Assembly: GCF_027533625.1 (NCBI RefSeq)
Contig: NZ_JAQAGZ010000019.1
Span: 62,001-126,000, forward strand
From: Paenibacillus gyeongsangnamensis
Lineage (GTDB): Bacteria; Bacillota; Bacilli; Paenibacillales; NBRC-103111
Length of the DNA stretch: 64,000 nt
Direction of reading: 5' to 3'
Positions 17,352 to 26,549 of the stretch are shown piece by piece. The position numbers were made by a program, and so were the translations under genes. The stretch's first letter is position 1. Each line of letters opens with the position of its first letter. The notes beneath the pieces were generated by a model. That model did no database searches. It was not told the DNA's origin and worked only from the letters and a program-made list of their open reading frames with translations.

Positions 17352-18566
17352 TTAATGACCTGCCTCAGCGCCGTCGATATGCTCCAAATAACGGCGCCGG
17401 GCGTAAATGATCAGCACCCCGCAGAACACGACCAGCGCCCCGAAGTAGAACGGCACATGGGGGTTAAACCATTCGGCCAGCTTGCCGGCAAGCCAGGAGC
17501 CGACCGCTCCTCCCAAGAAACGGACGAAGCTGTAGGCTGCGGAAGCGGTCGACCGTTCGACGGGTGCGGCCAGCATGACGGCCGTGGTGATCAGTGTATT
17601 ATTGATGCCGAGGAACACTCCGGCGAGGATGACGGCCAGGATGACCGTTGTTTTCGATGAAGTAAACCATCCCATAATTAGCAGATCGGCTGCAAATAAA
17701 GTTAGCATCGCCATCATGGAACGGATCGTTCCGAACCGGTTCAGCAGCTTGGGCGCAGCGAAGACCGACGTGATAGCCAGCATGACGCCCCATCCGAAGA
17801 AGACGTAACCTAATCCGTGCTCATCCAAATTCATTACGAAAGGCGTGTACGCCATCAGCGTAAAGAAGCCGAAGTTGTACAGCAGCGCGGTCACCGCGAG
17901 CGTCAGCAGACCGGGATACTTCAGCGCCCGGAACGGATCCTTCAAGGTGCCGCGGACCTTCGGCTTCGGAACCTTCGGCATAAGCACCATTACAGAGATG
18001 AAGCCGATGGCCATCAGTACGCTGACGCCGAAGAAGGGCCCCCTCCAAGAGATGGAGCCAAGCTCCCCGCCCAGCAGCGGGCCAACGGAAATACCGAGAC
18101 CCAGCGCCGCCTCATACAAAATAATGGCCTTGGCGGTGCCGCCCGAAGACAGCCCGACGATAGCTGAGAGCGCCGTTGCGATGAACAACGCATTGCCAAG
18201 CCCCCAGCCGCCGCGGAGCCAGACGATCTGCCAGATACTGCCGGCCGAGCCGCCCAGCGCCGAGAACACGACGATGATCAGCATTCCTGCCAACATCGTC
18301 CATTTGGGCCCGATCCGGCTTGACGTCACCCCGGTAATCAGCATTGCCAGCCCCGTAATCAGGTTATAGCTGGAGAACAAGAGAGCCACTTGGCTCGGTG
18401 TGGCCTGCAGCTTGCTGGCAATGGCCGGAAGGATTGGGTCGACCAGACCCAGTCCCATGAATGAGATGACACATGCAAAAGCGACCGCCCACACCGCTTT
18501 AGGCTGGTGGAAGAGGCCGCCGGAAGAGAGCGGCGATTCAGGCGCCGCCTGTTCTTTGCTTAACAT
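17352..18566 (-). CDS. MFS drug-efflux-type transporter
   Basis: A 404-residue 12-helix major facilitator protein. GLVDPILPAIASKL near helix 1 and the TPSQVALLFSSYNL segment are typical of the proton-driven multidrug efflux (DHA) group. The ATG at 18566 is chosen because GGAGG is 7 nt upstream; it is 1 nt from the alternative ATG at 18572. It lies 34 bp after the MerR-family gene on the same strand, the usual local-regulator-plus-pump layout. Substrate unknown. Confidence 0.82.
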   Translation of the reverse strand: MLSKEQAAPESPLSSGGLFHQPKAVWAVAFACVISFMGLGLVDPILPAIASKLQATPSQVALLFSSYNLITGLAMLITGVTSSRIGPKWTMLAGMLIIVVFSALGGSAGSIWQIVWLRGGWGLGNALFIATALSAIVGLSSGGTAKAIILYEAALGLGISVGPLLGGELGSISWRGPFFGVSVLMAIGFISVMVLMPKVPKPKVRGTLKDPFRALKYPGLLTLAVTALLYNFGFFTLMAYTPFVMNLDEHGLGYVFFGWGVMLAITSVFAAPKLLNRFGTIRSMMAMLTLFAADLLIMGWFTSSKTTVILAVILAGVFLGINNTLITTAVMLAAPVERSTASAAYSFVRFLGGAVGSWLAGKLAEWFNPHVPFYFGALVVFCGVLIIYARRRYLEHIDGAEAGH

Positions 18567-18600
18567 ATTCATTCCTCCGAATCGTATGGGTTCAAAGATT

Positions 18601-19044
18601 TCATTCCTGCTCCGCCTCCGAAGCGAGCCGGGCAAGACCCTTCGTTACCCGATCATGCAGCGACTCCAGTTCGGAACGGACCTCCATAATTTTCTGAGCC
18701 TTCCGTTCCAAAAGCTCCAGCTGCTCGGAGAGCATACGCTCCAGCTCCAGCAGCCGGCGCGTCCGGTCTTCCCGGTCCAGCGCGTCCTTATAGCTCTGCC
18801 GGCGCTCGCTCAGCTCATCGCTGAACGAGAGGTAGCGCTGCAGATCTTGAAGCGAGAAGCCGAGCACGTCTTTGGCATCGATAATCCGTTTAAGCCTATC
18901 GATATGCTCCCGGGTATACAGCCGGACGCCGCCTTCGCTGCGCTGCGGCGCAGCCAGAATGCCGATTTCCTCATAATACCGGATCGTCCGTTTCGTCAGC
19001 CCGGTCTCCCTGGCTACGTCCTCGATCTTGAATTGCAGCATCAT
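18601..19044 (-). CDS. MerR-family transcriptional regulator
   Basis: A 147-residue regulator. N-terminal MerR winged helix (FKIEDVARETGLTKRTIRYY, then VRLYTREHIDRLK), and a long C-terminal coiled coil (about residues 75-130) for dimerisation. No conserved metal-binding cysteines, so an organic ligand is more likely than a metal. First gene of the operon with the MFS pump. The promoter carries a perfect 24-bp palindrome. Confidence 0.9.
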   Translation of the reverse strand: MMLQFKIEDVARETGLTKRTIRYYEEIGILAAPQRSEGGVRLYTREHIDRLKRIIDAKDVLGFSLQDLQRYLSFSDELSERRQSYKDALDREDRTRRLLELERMLSEQLELLERKAQKIMEVRSELESLHDRVTKGLARLASEAEQE

Positions 19045-19074
19045 CAGCCCCCTTCTCCTGTTTCAATACAAATG

Positions 19075-19110
19075 ATTATAGACTTAGTTAACGTTGACGT
19101 CAACGTTAAC
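19075..19110 (-). promoter_or_regulatory. Promoter and palindromic operator of the MerR-MFS operon
   Basis: Minus strand: TTGACG (plus 19098-19103), 17 bp, TATAAT (plus 19075-19080). A perfect 24-bp palindrome (GTTAACGTTGAC mirrored, 19087-19110) covers the -35 and part of the spacer. Binding of the MerR protein here is inferred. Confidence 0.75.
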
Positions 19111-19226
19111 TTTTCATTTCGATTATTAATTGCGATAGCGTCCTCCCGGTATCCGGCGGCCATTCGCACATCCGGCTGCGCCAATAAGAAAAGCTCTGCT
19201 TCATCCACCAAGCAGAGCTTCCCCCG

Positions 19227-19892
19227 TTATTTCGGTTTCGTATTCACCTCGAACATCCAGACCCGGCCGCGGGTATCGAGCCCGTAATCGAAGCCGAGCT
19301 GATCCAGCCCCGGGAACGCCCGGCTGAGCAGGGAGGCGGATTGATACGTCAAGCGCTGCATCTCCCGTATCTTACGCGCGGGATTGACCGAAAGCGAACG
19401 CCGGATCGCCTTATTGGCTCGAAGCTGAAGGCCGCCCCGGCACAAGTTGGTTACGAACAGGCCCGGACGGGCCAGCCTCCCCACGATCGCCCTGATACGC
19501 CAGCGTCCCGACCGCCGGATCGTCTTTACCCGGTAGTCGACGGGTCGGCCCCCGATGGAGGCCAGTTGGATCGCCTGCTGCAGCAGGTACGACCGATGCC
19601 GGCGAATCCGGTCCACACGCCTTGCCAGCTCCCGGAACGAGCCGACCCGCTTGATTCGGCCATAATAGTGGCACGAATATCCGCCGCGGTGCTTCCGCAG
19701 GAGCATCAGCCCCCGTCCACCCGTGCCTGTCGCAGGCTTCGCCACTACGCTTCCGTAACGGTCCAGCATGTGACGCAGCCGATGTTCGCTGTAACGCTGG
19801 GTCTCCGGGATACAGCCGGCAATTCCTTTATGCTTTAACAACACCCCGGTTTTCAGCCACTTATCGGAAATGGTTCTGGGCAACCCCTTCAC
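19227..19892 (-). CDS. YheC/YheD family ATP-grasp protein (copy 1)
   Basis: A 221-residue ATP-grasp-fold protein of the endospore coat-associated YheC/YheD family. Visible: VVAKPATGTGGRGLML (nucleotide-binding loop), PVDYRVKTIRRS, and a C-terminal LGFDYGLDTRGRVWMFEVNTKPK, with the metal-binding Glu and Asn. Arg-rich, with high GC like its neighbours, unlike the two copies at 50 and 54 kb. ATP-grasp enzymes usually ligate a carboxylate to an amine; the reaction of this family is not established. Confidence 0.82.
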   Translation of the reverse strand: MKGLPRTISDKWLKTGVLLKHKGIAGCIPETQRYSEHRLRHMLDRYGSVVAKPATGTGGRGLMLLRKHRGGYSCHYYGRIKRVGSFRELARRVDRIRRHRSYLLQQAIQLASIGGRPVDYRVKTIRRSGRWRIRAIVGRLARPGLFVTNLCRGGLQLRANKAIRRSLSVNPARKIREMQRLTYQSASLLSRAFPGLDQLGFDYGLDTRGRVWMFEVNTKPK

Positions 19893-20008
19893 CTCCTTCG
19901 CCTATTGCTAGGTCACTCCTGTCCCTAATACAGTATGCTCCCGTGCACCGGCCATCCTGTATGATTATCCCTTCGGGACAAATTTGGGTACGGCGCTCCG
20001 GCTGCACC

Positions 20009-20108
20009 AGGATAAACGGCTACGCCGTCCTTGTCTTACAAGGACCAGCGCGTTTATCAAGGTTGATGCGAAGCTATAAGTTGTAAAATTTATAAAGTCT
20101 TATCAACG
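20009..20108 (+). repeat. Terminator-associated two-hairpin repeat, copy C (full length)
   Basis: AGGATAAACGGCTACGCCGT start, CCTTGT-CTT-ACAAGG hairpin, GGTTGATGCGAAGC, second hairpin, TCTTATCAACG end. The right end is 2 bp from the msrAB terminator stem. Confidence 0.85.
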
Positions 20109-20110
20109 CA

Positions 20111-20145
20111 CAAAGACCCTTTCTCCGTCCGGGAAAGGGTCTTTG
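20111..20145 (-). terminator. Hairpin after the msrAB gene
   Basis: Perfect 13-bp stem CAAAGACCCTTTC / GAAAGGGTCTTTG. The minus-strand T-tract is short. Confidence 0.65.
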
Positions 20146-20167
20146 CGGCGCTCTGGCCCGCTTTTTA

Positions 20168-21145
20168 TTAAGCTTGCTCAAACAAACGCATGTATACTCC
20201 GTAGCCTTCCTGCTCCAGCTCTTCCTTCGGGATAAACCGAAGGGCGGCCGAGTTGATGCAGTAACGTAAGCCGGTCGGCGCCGGCCCGTCGCTGAATACA
20301 TGGCCGAGGTGCGAATCGCCTTCGCGGCTGCGTACTTCCGTTCGGACCATGAAATGGCTGAGATCCGACTTCTCCTTCACGTTCGCAGCTATGATCGGCT
20401 TAGTGAAGCTAGGCCAGCCGCAGCCCGAATCGTACTTGTCCAGCGAGCTGAACAAAGGCTCTCCCGAGACGATATCCACGTAGATCCCCTCACGATGGTT
20501 GTCCCAAAACTCGTTCTTAAACGGAGGCTCCGTCCCGTTATTCTGGGTGACTTCATACTGCAACGGCGTCAGCTTCCGCTTCAGCGAGCCGAGGTCCTTC
20601 GGACCGCGCCAATGCATGTCGATAAAAGCGTCCCGGCCCGAGCCTTTACGGTACATTTTGTAACGGAACGGGTTTTTCTTATGGTAATCCTGGTGGTACT
20701 CCTCCGCCGGATAGAACGGGCCGGCCGGAACAATCGGCGTTACGATCGGACGGTCGAAACGGCCGCTTTCCTCCAGCCTGCGCTTTGATGCCTCCGCCTT
20801 CTCCCGCTGCTCCTCCGTATGGTAGAAAATCGAGGTCCGGTAGGACGAGCCCCTGTCATGGAATTGTCCTCCTTCGTCCGTCGGGTCGATCTGCTGCCAG
20901 AACAGCTCGAGCAGCTTCTCGTAAGGGAAGATGCCCGCATCAAACGTAATTTGCACGGCTTCCGCATGGCCCGTCGTTTCGGAGCATACTTCCTCGTAGG
21001 TCGGATTCTCCGTATGGCCCCCCGTATAGCCAGATACGACGCGAATGATGCCCGGCAGCTCCTCGAACGGCGTCACCATGCACCAGAAACATCCTCCCGC
21101 AAAGGTAGCCAGCTGAACTTGCTCTACTTGAGCCGATGAACTCAT
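20168..21145 (-). CDS. msrAB: Bifunctional methionine sulfoxide reductase MsrA-MsrB
   Basis: A 325-residue fusion protein. The MsrA domain (about 10-165) has the nucleophile in AGGCFWC (Cys19) and GHAEAVQITFD. The MsrB domain (about 180-320) has LTPLQYEVTQ, DSGCGWPSF with the resolving Cys, and the catalytic RYCINSAAL. It reduces both S and R epimers of methionine sulfoxide; no signal peptide, so cytoplasmic. GGAGGG 7 nt before the ATG. Single gene. Confidence 0.96.
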   Translation of the reverse strand: MSSSAQVEQVQLATFAGGCFWCMVTPFEELPGIIRVVSGYTGGHTENPTYEEVCSETTGHAEAVQITFDAGIFPYEKLLELFWQQIDPTDEGGQFHDRGSSYRTSIFYHTEEQREKAEASKRRLEESGRFDRPIVTPIVPAGPFYPAEEYHQDYHKKNPFRYKMYRKGSGRDAFIDMHWRGPKDLGSLKRKLTPLQYEVTQNNGTEPPFKNEFWDNHREGIYVDIVSGEPLFSSLDKYDSGCGWPSFTKPIIAANVKEKSDLSHFMVRTEVRSREGDSHLGHVFSDGPAPTGLRYCINSAALRFIPKEELEQEGYGVYMRLFEQA

Positions 21146-21353
21146 CCCTCATCCCTCCTATAGTTCGGTTCCTTGCCCTAGATGATTTCATTATAGTCCA
21201 GGGATCCCCCTTGAAGCCAATGCGCTCCCGCCAGAAGGAGCCGCATATGCCCGCTGAACCTACCGAGCCCCGGGCATTTGCCTCACGCCCACCGTCCGCG
21301 CCGCGCATAAGCTATAGCAAATGCTGCTTACACATGAGCGGAGGTGTCCATCT

Positions 21354-21689
21354 ATGGCTTACCGGATCATCGTAGATGTTTCGCAGCGGCGGCTGCATCT
21401 GCTGGAGAACGACCGGGTCGTTCAGACGTACCCGATCGCCGTCGGAGCCATGCTGACGCAATCCCCCCAAGGGGATTTCCGGATTATCAATAAAGTACCG
21501 AATCCCGGCGGTCCGTTCGGGGTAATGTGGATGGGTCTGTCCAAGCCACACTACGGCATTCACGGCACCAACAACCCGGCATCCATCGGCCATGCGGTCT
21601 CCCACGGCTGCATCCGGATGTATAACGCCGACGTGCTGACGCTCGCCCGGCTTGTTCCCATCGGTACACGCGTGACGATTCGTGCTTGA
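21354..21689 (+). CDS. L,D-transpeptidase (YkuD domain)
   Basis: A 111-residue minimal YkuD catalytic domain. The HGTNNPASIGHAVSHGCIRM segment contains the conserved His and the catalytic Cys of SHGC. It cross-links peptidoglycan through 3-3 bonds or anchors proteins. No LysM domain or signal peptide is visible, as in some spore-associated YkuD proteins. The ATG at 21354 has GGAGGT 8 nt upstream; an upstream in-frame start is not supported. Confidence 0.9.
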   Translation: MAYRIIVDVSQRRLHLLENDRVVQTYPIAVGAMLTQSPQGDFRIINKVPNPGGPFGVMWMGLSKPHYGIHGTNNPASIGHAVSHGCIRMYNADVLTLARLVPIGTRVTIRA

Positions 21690-21822
21690 CGCTGCCCTAT
21701 AGACGGCAGCAAGGGGTCTGCATGTCCGGGCATCACCGGCTATTTCGCCCGAAAATGCAGCATAACGAACAGGACACCCGGGTGAGGGTGTCCTACGTTC
21801 CGCTGGATGGCGGCTGCCTCGT

Positions 21823-22605
21823 TCAATAAGTCCGGGCCGTCAGCTGGTCCAAGCTTTTGAACTCATATCCCTGGCTCCGGGCTGCGTCAATAATGCGGCC
21901 GAGCGCCTCCGCATTGTCTCTGGATATCGTATGCAGCAGGATGACCGCACCGGGATGGAGCTGCTCCGTGACCTTCTCGTACGCATAACCCGATCCCTTC
22001 TGCGCCTTCGTGTCCCAGTCCTTATAAGCGATCGACCAGAATACGTTCGTATAGCCTAGACGGCGGGTCGCCGCGAGCATCCGTTCACTGAATATGCCCC
22101 GCGGCGGGCGGAGATACCGCACCTCCTGCTGCCCGGTCAGCCGGATAATCTCGGCCTTCACGGAGTCAAGCTCCTTCTGGATTTGCGCTTCGGATATTTG
22201 GGACATGTCGGGGTGGCTCCACGAATGATTGCCGACCAAATGCCCTTCGGCCGCCATCCGCTTCACGAGGTCCGGCTTATCCTTCAAATAATGCCCCGTG
22301 ACGAAGAAGATCGCAGGAACGCCTTTCTCCTTCAGCATGTCGAGCACCTTCGGCGTATATCCGTTCTCATAGCCGTTGTCGAACGTCAGGTAGAGCTCCT
22401 TGCGGCTTGTGTCTCCGAGGAAGATGGCTTCATGTTTCTGCAGCTCTTCCTTGAATCCTTCGTCGTCGATGGACGGAAGCTTATGGTCCACGCTTTTCCT
22501 GAACCCAAAATGATGCGGAGTCCCCGTATCTTCCGCCGCCGCAGGCTGCAGTGCCGTTACGTATAACAAAGCGGCGGCGGCCAGAGCGCAGATGCTTTTG
22601 CGCAT
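21823..22605 (-). CDS. pdaA: Delta-lactam-biosynthetic polysaccharide deacetylase (PdaA-like)
   Basis: A 260-residue secreted deacetylase with an N-terminal signal peptide ending near AAAE. NodB domain motifs: TFDNGYENGYT (the PdaA-type version of motif 1), HSWSHPDM with the metal-binding His residues, RPPRG, and LLHT near the end. PdaA removes the N-acetyl group from muramic acid to allow formation of muramic delta-lactam in spore cortex, which fits the other spore genes nearby. Confidence 0.9.
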   Translation of the reverse strand: MRKSICALAAAALLYVTALQPAAAEDTGTPHHFGFRKSVDHKLPSIDDEGFKEELQKHEAIFLGDTSRKELYLTFDNGYENGYTPKVLDMLKEKGVPAIFFVTGHYLKDKPDLVKRMAAEGHLVGNHSWSHPDMSQISEAQIQKELDSVKAEIIRLTGQQEVRYLRPPRGIFSERMLAATRRLGYTNVFWSIAYKDWDTKAQKGSGYAYEKVTEQLHPGAVILLHTISRDNAEALGRIIDAARSQGYEFKSLDQLTARTY

Positions 22606-22764
22606 AAGTATCCTCCCTGACTTTATCGTCGTTTTCCCGATTTTGCAGCTTTCCCCAGAACTAATGTCCCACCGCTGCGGTGCGGTTATACGGAATCGTC
22701 TTGAATTCTCCGCAGGGCTGAATTATAGTATGTTTACATATTGTCGAACGAATAGGATAGGGAA

Positions 22765-23382
22765 GTGAATTTTCTGATGTACCAATATATGGACCGGGAG
22801 TATACCGAAACCGATTTTAGCGGGTCCGATCTGCGGGAGGGCGAGCTGCGGGGCTGCACCTTCATCCGCTGCCGCTTTCGGGGAACCCGTCTTGAGGAAA
22901 GCCATACCTACGCCTGCAGGTTTATCGAATGCGATTTCACGAACGCGCAGCTGAACGCCTCCGTCCATACGGGCTCGGCCTTCACCAACTGCCGGTTCAA
23001 CGGAGCGAACCTGTTCGTCGCTAAACTTGAAGAATGCAAGATGGTCGGTTCCGATTTCACCGAGGCCAATATGGATGGCATGACGATCCGGGGCGGAGAC
23101 TGGTCCTACACCCTGCTGCGGCATGTGAACCTTGCCAAGCAGAACCTGCGGGGCATCCGCTTCCTGGAGGCCGACCTTTATTCCGCCGGACTGGAAAAAG
23201 CCGACCTGCGGGATGCCGATTTCACCCGGGCCAACCTGGCCAAAGCGAAGCTTGGCGGCGCCGATCTGCGGGGAGCGGCGATGGAGGGCGTCGATTTCAA
23301 GGCGCTCGACGTCAAGGGAGCCCGCTTGGATACGGGCCAGGCCATTCTTCTTGCCCGCTCGCTCGGCGCCAAAGTGAACTAA
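22765..23382 (+). CDS. Pentapeptide repeat protein (Qnr/McbG-like)
   Basis: A 205-residue protein made almost wholly of A(D/N)LXX-type repeats, for example FSGSDLREGEL and ADLRDADFTRANL, forming a right-handed quadrilateral beta helix. The LDTGQAILLARSLGAKV tail resembles the C-terminal helix of Qnr-type dimers, which mimic DNA and protect gyrase. Resistance activity cannot be claimed from sequence. Start uncertain: GTG at 22765 or ATG at 22777; the latter has GGGAAG about 11 nt upstream. Confidence 0.82.
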   Translation: MNFLMYQYMDREYTETDFSGSDLREGELRGCTFIRCRFRGTRLEESHTYACRFIECDFTNAQLNASVHTGSAFTNCRFNGANLFVAKLEECKMVGSDFTEANMDGMTIRGGDWSYTLLRHVNLAKQNLRGIRFLEADLYSAGLEKADLRDADFTRANLAKAKLGGADLRGAAMEGVDFKALDVKGARLDTGQAILLARSLGAKVN

Positions 23383-23430
23383 AGCCGGGTGGCGCTTGAA
23401 GGACCATTCACTTCCGCAGCGTCAAGAAAG

Positions 23431-23486
23431 CAAAAAGACCGCAGTCCCGCTCCCCCACCGGAAGCGCAAGCTGCGGTCTTCTTTTG
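23431..23486. terminator. Bidirectional terminator
   Basis: AAGACCGCAG / CTGCGGTCTT stem with A-run before and TCTTTT after. It serves the pentapeptide gene on plus and the ABC operon on minus. Confidence 0.8.
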
Positions 23487-23488
23487 GT

Positions 23489-24283
23489 TTATCCCAGGAC
23501 GACGCGGTCGTCTACGAACTTCTCTCCGCGAATACGAGCAAATTCATTCAGCAGTCCCTCGACGGTGAGATCCGGCTTCTCGGTCTCAGGCACGTCCAGG
23601 ATGATTCGCCCCTTGTCCATCATAATGAGCCGGTTGCCGAGACGGATCGCCTGCTCCATGTTGTGCGTCACCATGAGCGTAGTAAGTTTCATCTCCTCTA
23701 CGATCTGCTTCGTGAGCTTCGTGATCAGCTCGGCTCGCGAAGGATCGAGAGCAGCCGTATGCTCGTCCAGAAGCAGGATGCGCGGCTCCGTAAAGGTCGC
23801 CATCAGCAGACTCAGCGCCTGCCGCTCCCCTCCGGAGAGCAGTCCGACCTTCGCGCCGAGCCGGTTCTCCAGCCCGATGCCGAGACGGCTGAGCTGCTCG
23901 CGGAACAGCTTCCTCTTCCTCCCGGTGACGCCGATGGACAATCCCCGTGGCTTACCCCGCCGGTAAGCCATTGCCAAGTTCTCTTCGATCGTCATCGTCG
24001 GCGCCGTACCGGCCATCGGGTCCTGGAATACGCGGCCGATCCAATCGCAGCGGCGGTGCTCCGGCAAGTGTCCGACCGACTGGCCCGCAATGGACACCTT
24101 GCCGAGGTCCGGCGCCATTACGCCCGAAATGATGTTCATGAGTGTAGACTTCCCGGCCCCGTTACTGCCGATGACGGTGACGAAGTCTCCTTCCCGCAGA
24201 TGCAGGTTGATGCCGGAGAGCGCGACCTTCTCGTCCGGCGTGCCGGGGTTGAACAGCTTCGTTACTTGTTCGATGCTCAGCAT
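23489..24283 (-). CDS. ABC transporter ATP-binding protein (TrpZ-like)
   Basis: A 264-residue ATPase. Walker A GSNGAGKST, Q-loop VFQDP, signature LSGGERQA, Walker B ILLLDEHTAALDP, switch His VTHNMEQA. The DEHTAALD Walker B is characteristic of the ABC_sub_bind/TrpXYZ-type importers. It overlaps the permease gene by 7 bp. Third gene of a three-gene importer operon. Confidence 0.88.
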   Translation of the reverse strand: MLSIEQVTKLFNPGTPDEKVALSGINLHLREGDFVTVIGSNGAGKSTLMNIISGVMAPDLGKVSIAGQSVGHLPEHRRCDWIGRVFQDPMAGTAPTMTIEENLAMAYRRGKPRGLSIGVTGRKRKLFREQLSRLGIGLENRLGAKVGLLSGGERQALSLLMATFTEPRILLLDEHTAALDPSRAELITKLTKQIVEEMKLTTLMVTHNMEQAIRLGNRLIMMDKGRIILDVPETEKPDLTVEGLLNEFARIRGEKFVDDRVVLG

Positions 24284-25182
24284 GAGCGCTCACCTCCTCG
24301 GCCTGAAGCTTCCAGCTGCGCCGCCCGCTTGCGGACGAGCGCCTTCTGGCGCAACGATCCCCGTACCATCGGCAGCGTCAGCGCCACGATGACGATGAGC
24401 GCCGTCATCAGCTTCATATCCGTCGGCTCGAGTCCGATCCGGATCGCCAGCGCCACAACCAGGCGGTAAACGATCGCACCCAGCACTACGGCGAACGTCG
24501 CCCGGATGACCGTGCGGTGTCCGAAGATCGCTTCGCCGATAATGACGGAGGCTAGTCCGATGACGATCATGCCGATGCCCATCGTAATGTCGGCGAAGCC
24601 CGAATACTGCGCGATCAACGCGCCGGACAGCGCAACGAGGCCGTTGGACAAGCTGACGCCGACGATGATCGTGCCGTGCGTGTTCACCCCGAAGCTGCGG
24701 ATCATGCGCGGATTATCGCCTGTCGCCCTCAGCGCAAGGCCCAGATCCGTATGAAGGAACCAGTCGAGCGCGAATTTCACGACGAGCAGCACGAACGGCA
24801 TGACGAGCAGCACCTTGACGTCCGTCAGCAGCGTATCCACGCCAAGAAGCGGGATGTTCGCCTTGCCCATGATGCGCAAATTGACCGAATACAGCGCAAT
24901 CATCATCAATATCCCCGACAGCAGCGCATTGATCCGCCCCTTCGTGTGAAGCAAGCCGGTAATCGCCCCCGCCACGAGTCCTCCGAGAAACGCGCAAAGA
25001 GTCGCCAACGCCGGCGAGGCCCCGCCCGCAATCATCACCGAGGCGATCGCGCCTCCCGTCGTGAAGCTCCCGTCCACCGTCAGGTCGGGAAAATCCAATA
25101 TCCGAAAAGTAATATAGACGCCGAGCGCCATAATGGCATACAGCAGGCCGAGCTCTACCGAGCCGGTCAGTGCATCAAGCAT
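24277..25182 (-). CDS. ABC transporter permease (TrpY-like)
   Basis: A 301-residue membrane protein with about eight hydrophobic segments, of the branched-chain amino-acid/TrpY permease class. The opening DALTGSVELGLLYAIMALGVYITFRILDFPD (shown here only in part as GLLYAIMALGVYITFRILDF) and LTVDGSFTTGGA are typical. Cytoplasmic membrane. It partners with the ATPase downstream and the lipoprotein upstream. Confidence 0.88.
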   Translation of the reverse strand: MLDALTGSVELGLLYAIMALGVYITFRILDFPDLTVDGSFTTGGAIASVMIAGGASPALATLCAFLGGLVAGAITGLLHTKGRINALLSGILMMIALYSVNLRIMGKANIPLLGVDTLLTDVKVLLVMPFVLLVVKFALDWFLHTDLGLALRATGDNPRMIRSFGVNTHGTIIVGVSLSNGLVALSGALIAQYSGFADITMGIGMIVIGLASVIIGEAIFGHRTVIRATFAVVLGAIVYRLVVALAIRIGLEPTDMKLMTALIVIVALTLPMVRGSLRQKALVRKRAAQLEASGRGGERSC

Positions 25183-25211
25183 TCGTGATTCCTCCTCTTA
25201 GGAATGAAGAA

Positions 25212-25236
25212 TGACCTTTCCGCGAGGAGAAGGTCA
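25212..25236 (-). terminator. Attenuator-like hairpin between binding protein and permease genes
   Basis: A 7-bp stem TGACCTT / AAGGTCA in the 66-bp gap, without a U-tract. It may stabilise the upstream message. Confidence 0.4.
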
Positions 25237-25248
25237 CCCTGTACCGCA

Positions 25249-26289
25249 TTATTTCGCCGTTCCGCTAATCAAGTTTTTCTTATCCTGCATCTTGTTCTTC
25301 ATGGAATCGGTGATCTCTACGCCTTGGGCTTTGGCCGCATCCGTATTGATGATCAGGTCCAGCTTATCCGGATAGCTGACCTTCATATCGCCCGGCTTCG
25401 CCCCGTTCTTCAAGATTTCGACCGCCATCTTGCCGGCCTGGTAGCCGTGGTCGTAATACTTGAAGCCGTAAGTGGCGAGTGCACCGCGCTCCACGGTATC
25501 CCGATCGCTCGAGAAGAACGGCAGCTTCTTGTCGTTCGCTACTTTAATAATCGAATCCACCGCGCTGACAACCGTGTTGTCCAGCGTAATGTAGAAGGCA
25601 TCCACACGGCCCACCAGCGATTCCACCGCCTGCTTCACTTCCGAGCTGTTCGTCACGGCCGCCTTCACGAGCTTGATGTTGTGCTTTGCAAGCGCCGCTT
25701 CCGCCGTCTTCGCCATAATGGCGGCGTTTGGCTCGCCTTCGTTAATCACGATCCCGACAGTCTTCACCTTCGGGAAGTCGGAAGCGATGAAATCCATCAG
25801 CTTCGGTACCGCATCTGGATGCGTATCCGCCGCCCCGGTGACATTCCCGCCCGGCTTATCCAGGCTCTTCACCAGCTTGGCGCCGACCGGGTCGGTAATC
25901 GCCGCGAACACAACCGGCGTATCCTTTACGTTCTGAACGACCGCCTGGGCGGACGGGGTTGCGATCGCCAGCACGAGATCTTTCTTATCGGCGGCGAATT
26001 TTTGAGCGATGGTTAAATTCGTGGTGCTGTCGCCTTGCGCGTTCTGATAGTCGACCTGCAGGTTATCTTTGTCTACATACCCGCTGTCCTTCAGTGCGGC
26101 GAGGAAGCCTTCCCGTGTTGCGTTAAGCGAAGGATGCTCGACAATTTGGGTAATGCCGATCTTGACGACCTTCTTGTCCTGCGGTTTGGAAGCGCCTCCC
26201 GCAGCGTCATTAGCAGGGCTCTTCGTACCGCAGCCCGCGAAGATGAGCGGCACGGCTACGAGCAGCGATAACCATTTGACGGATTTCAT
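25249..26289 (-). CDS. ABC transporter substrate-binding lipoprotein (TrpX-like)
   Basis: A 346-residue lipoprotein with lipobox LIFAGC, then the ABC_sub_bind fold: VKIGITQIVEHPSLNATREGF, QNAQGD, PVVFAAITDPVGAKLV, and FSSDRDTVERGALATYG. This family binds aromatic amino acids (TrpX) or related small molecules. First gene of the operon. A TTGACG / TAAGAT promoter with 18-bp spacing lies upstream on the minus strand (26338-26367). Confidence 0.88.
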   Translation of the reverse strand: MKSVKWLSLLVAVPLIFAGCGTKSPANDAAGGASKPQDKKVVKIGITQIVEHPSLNATREGFLAALKDSGYVDKDNLQVDYQNAQGDSTTNLTIAQKFAADKKDLVLAIATPSAQAVVQNVKDTPVVFAAITDPVGAKLVKSLDKPGGNVTGAADTHPDAVPKLMDFIASDFPKVKTVGIVINEGEPNAAIMAKTAEAALAKHNIKLVKAAVTNSSEVKQAVESLVGRVDAFYITLDNTVVSAVDSIIKVANDKKLPFFSSDRDTVERGALATYGFKYYDHGYQAGKMAVEILKNGAKPGDMKVSYPDKLDLIINTDAAKAQGVEITDSMKNKMQDKKNLISGTAK

Positions 26290-26337
26290 TAGCAGACCTC
26301 CAGTGTAACGTTAAAATGCTTTAAAGCAATAATGTAT

Positions 26338-26367
26338 ATCTTATTACGGTGAACCCTCATCCGTCAA
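26338..26367 (-). promoter_or_regulatory. Promoter of the TrpXYZ-like operon
   Basis: Minus strand TTGACG (plus 26362-26367), 18 bp, TAAGAT (plus 26338-26343). No T-box or trp-leader features were recognised. Confidence 0.5.
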
Positions 26368-26549
26368 TGAATAAATGGCAATCGGAGTGAGCGGCTTCCA
26401 TGGAATGGAAGTAAAGGCCGGCTTGCCATTTTATAGCATTTTCCGGGTGAAATAACGTTGCCAAAGGCGGTCGGCCACAGCATAAATGGACACGGATAGG
26501 GAATGATAAACCACATATAGGTTAAAGCAATTCAGCGGAGGCCGACTCG

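Noticed and set aside
23396..24469. A 357-codon plus-strand frame opposite the TrpZ-like ATPase gene
   Set aside because: Antisense shadow of a well-supported ABC ATPase.
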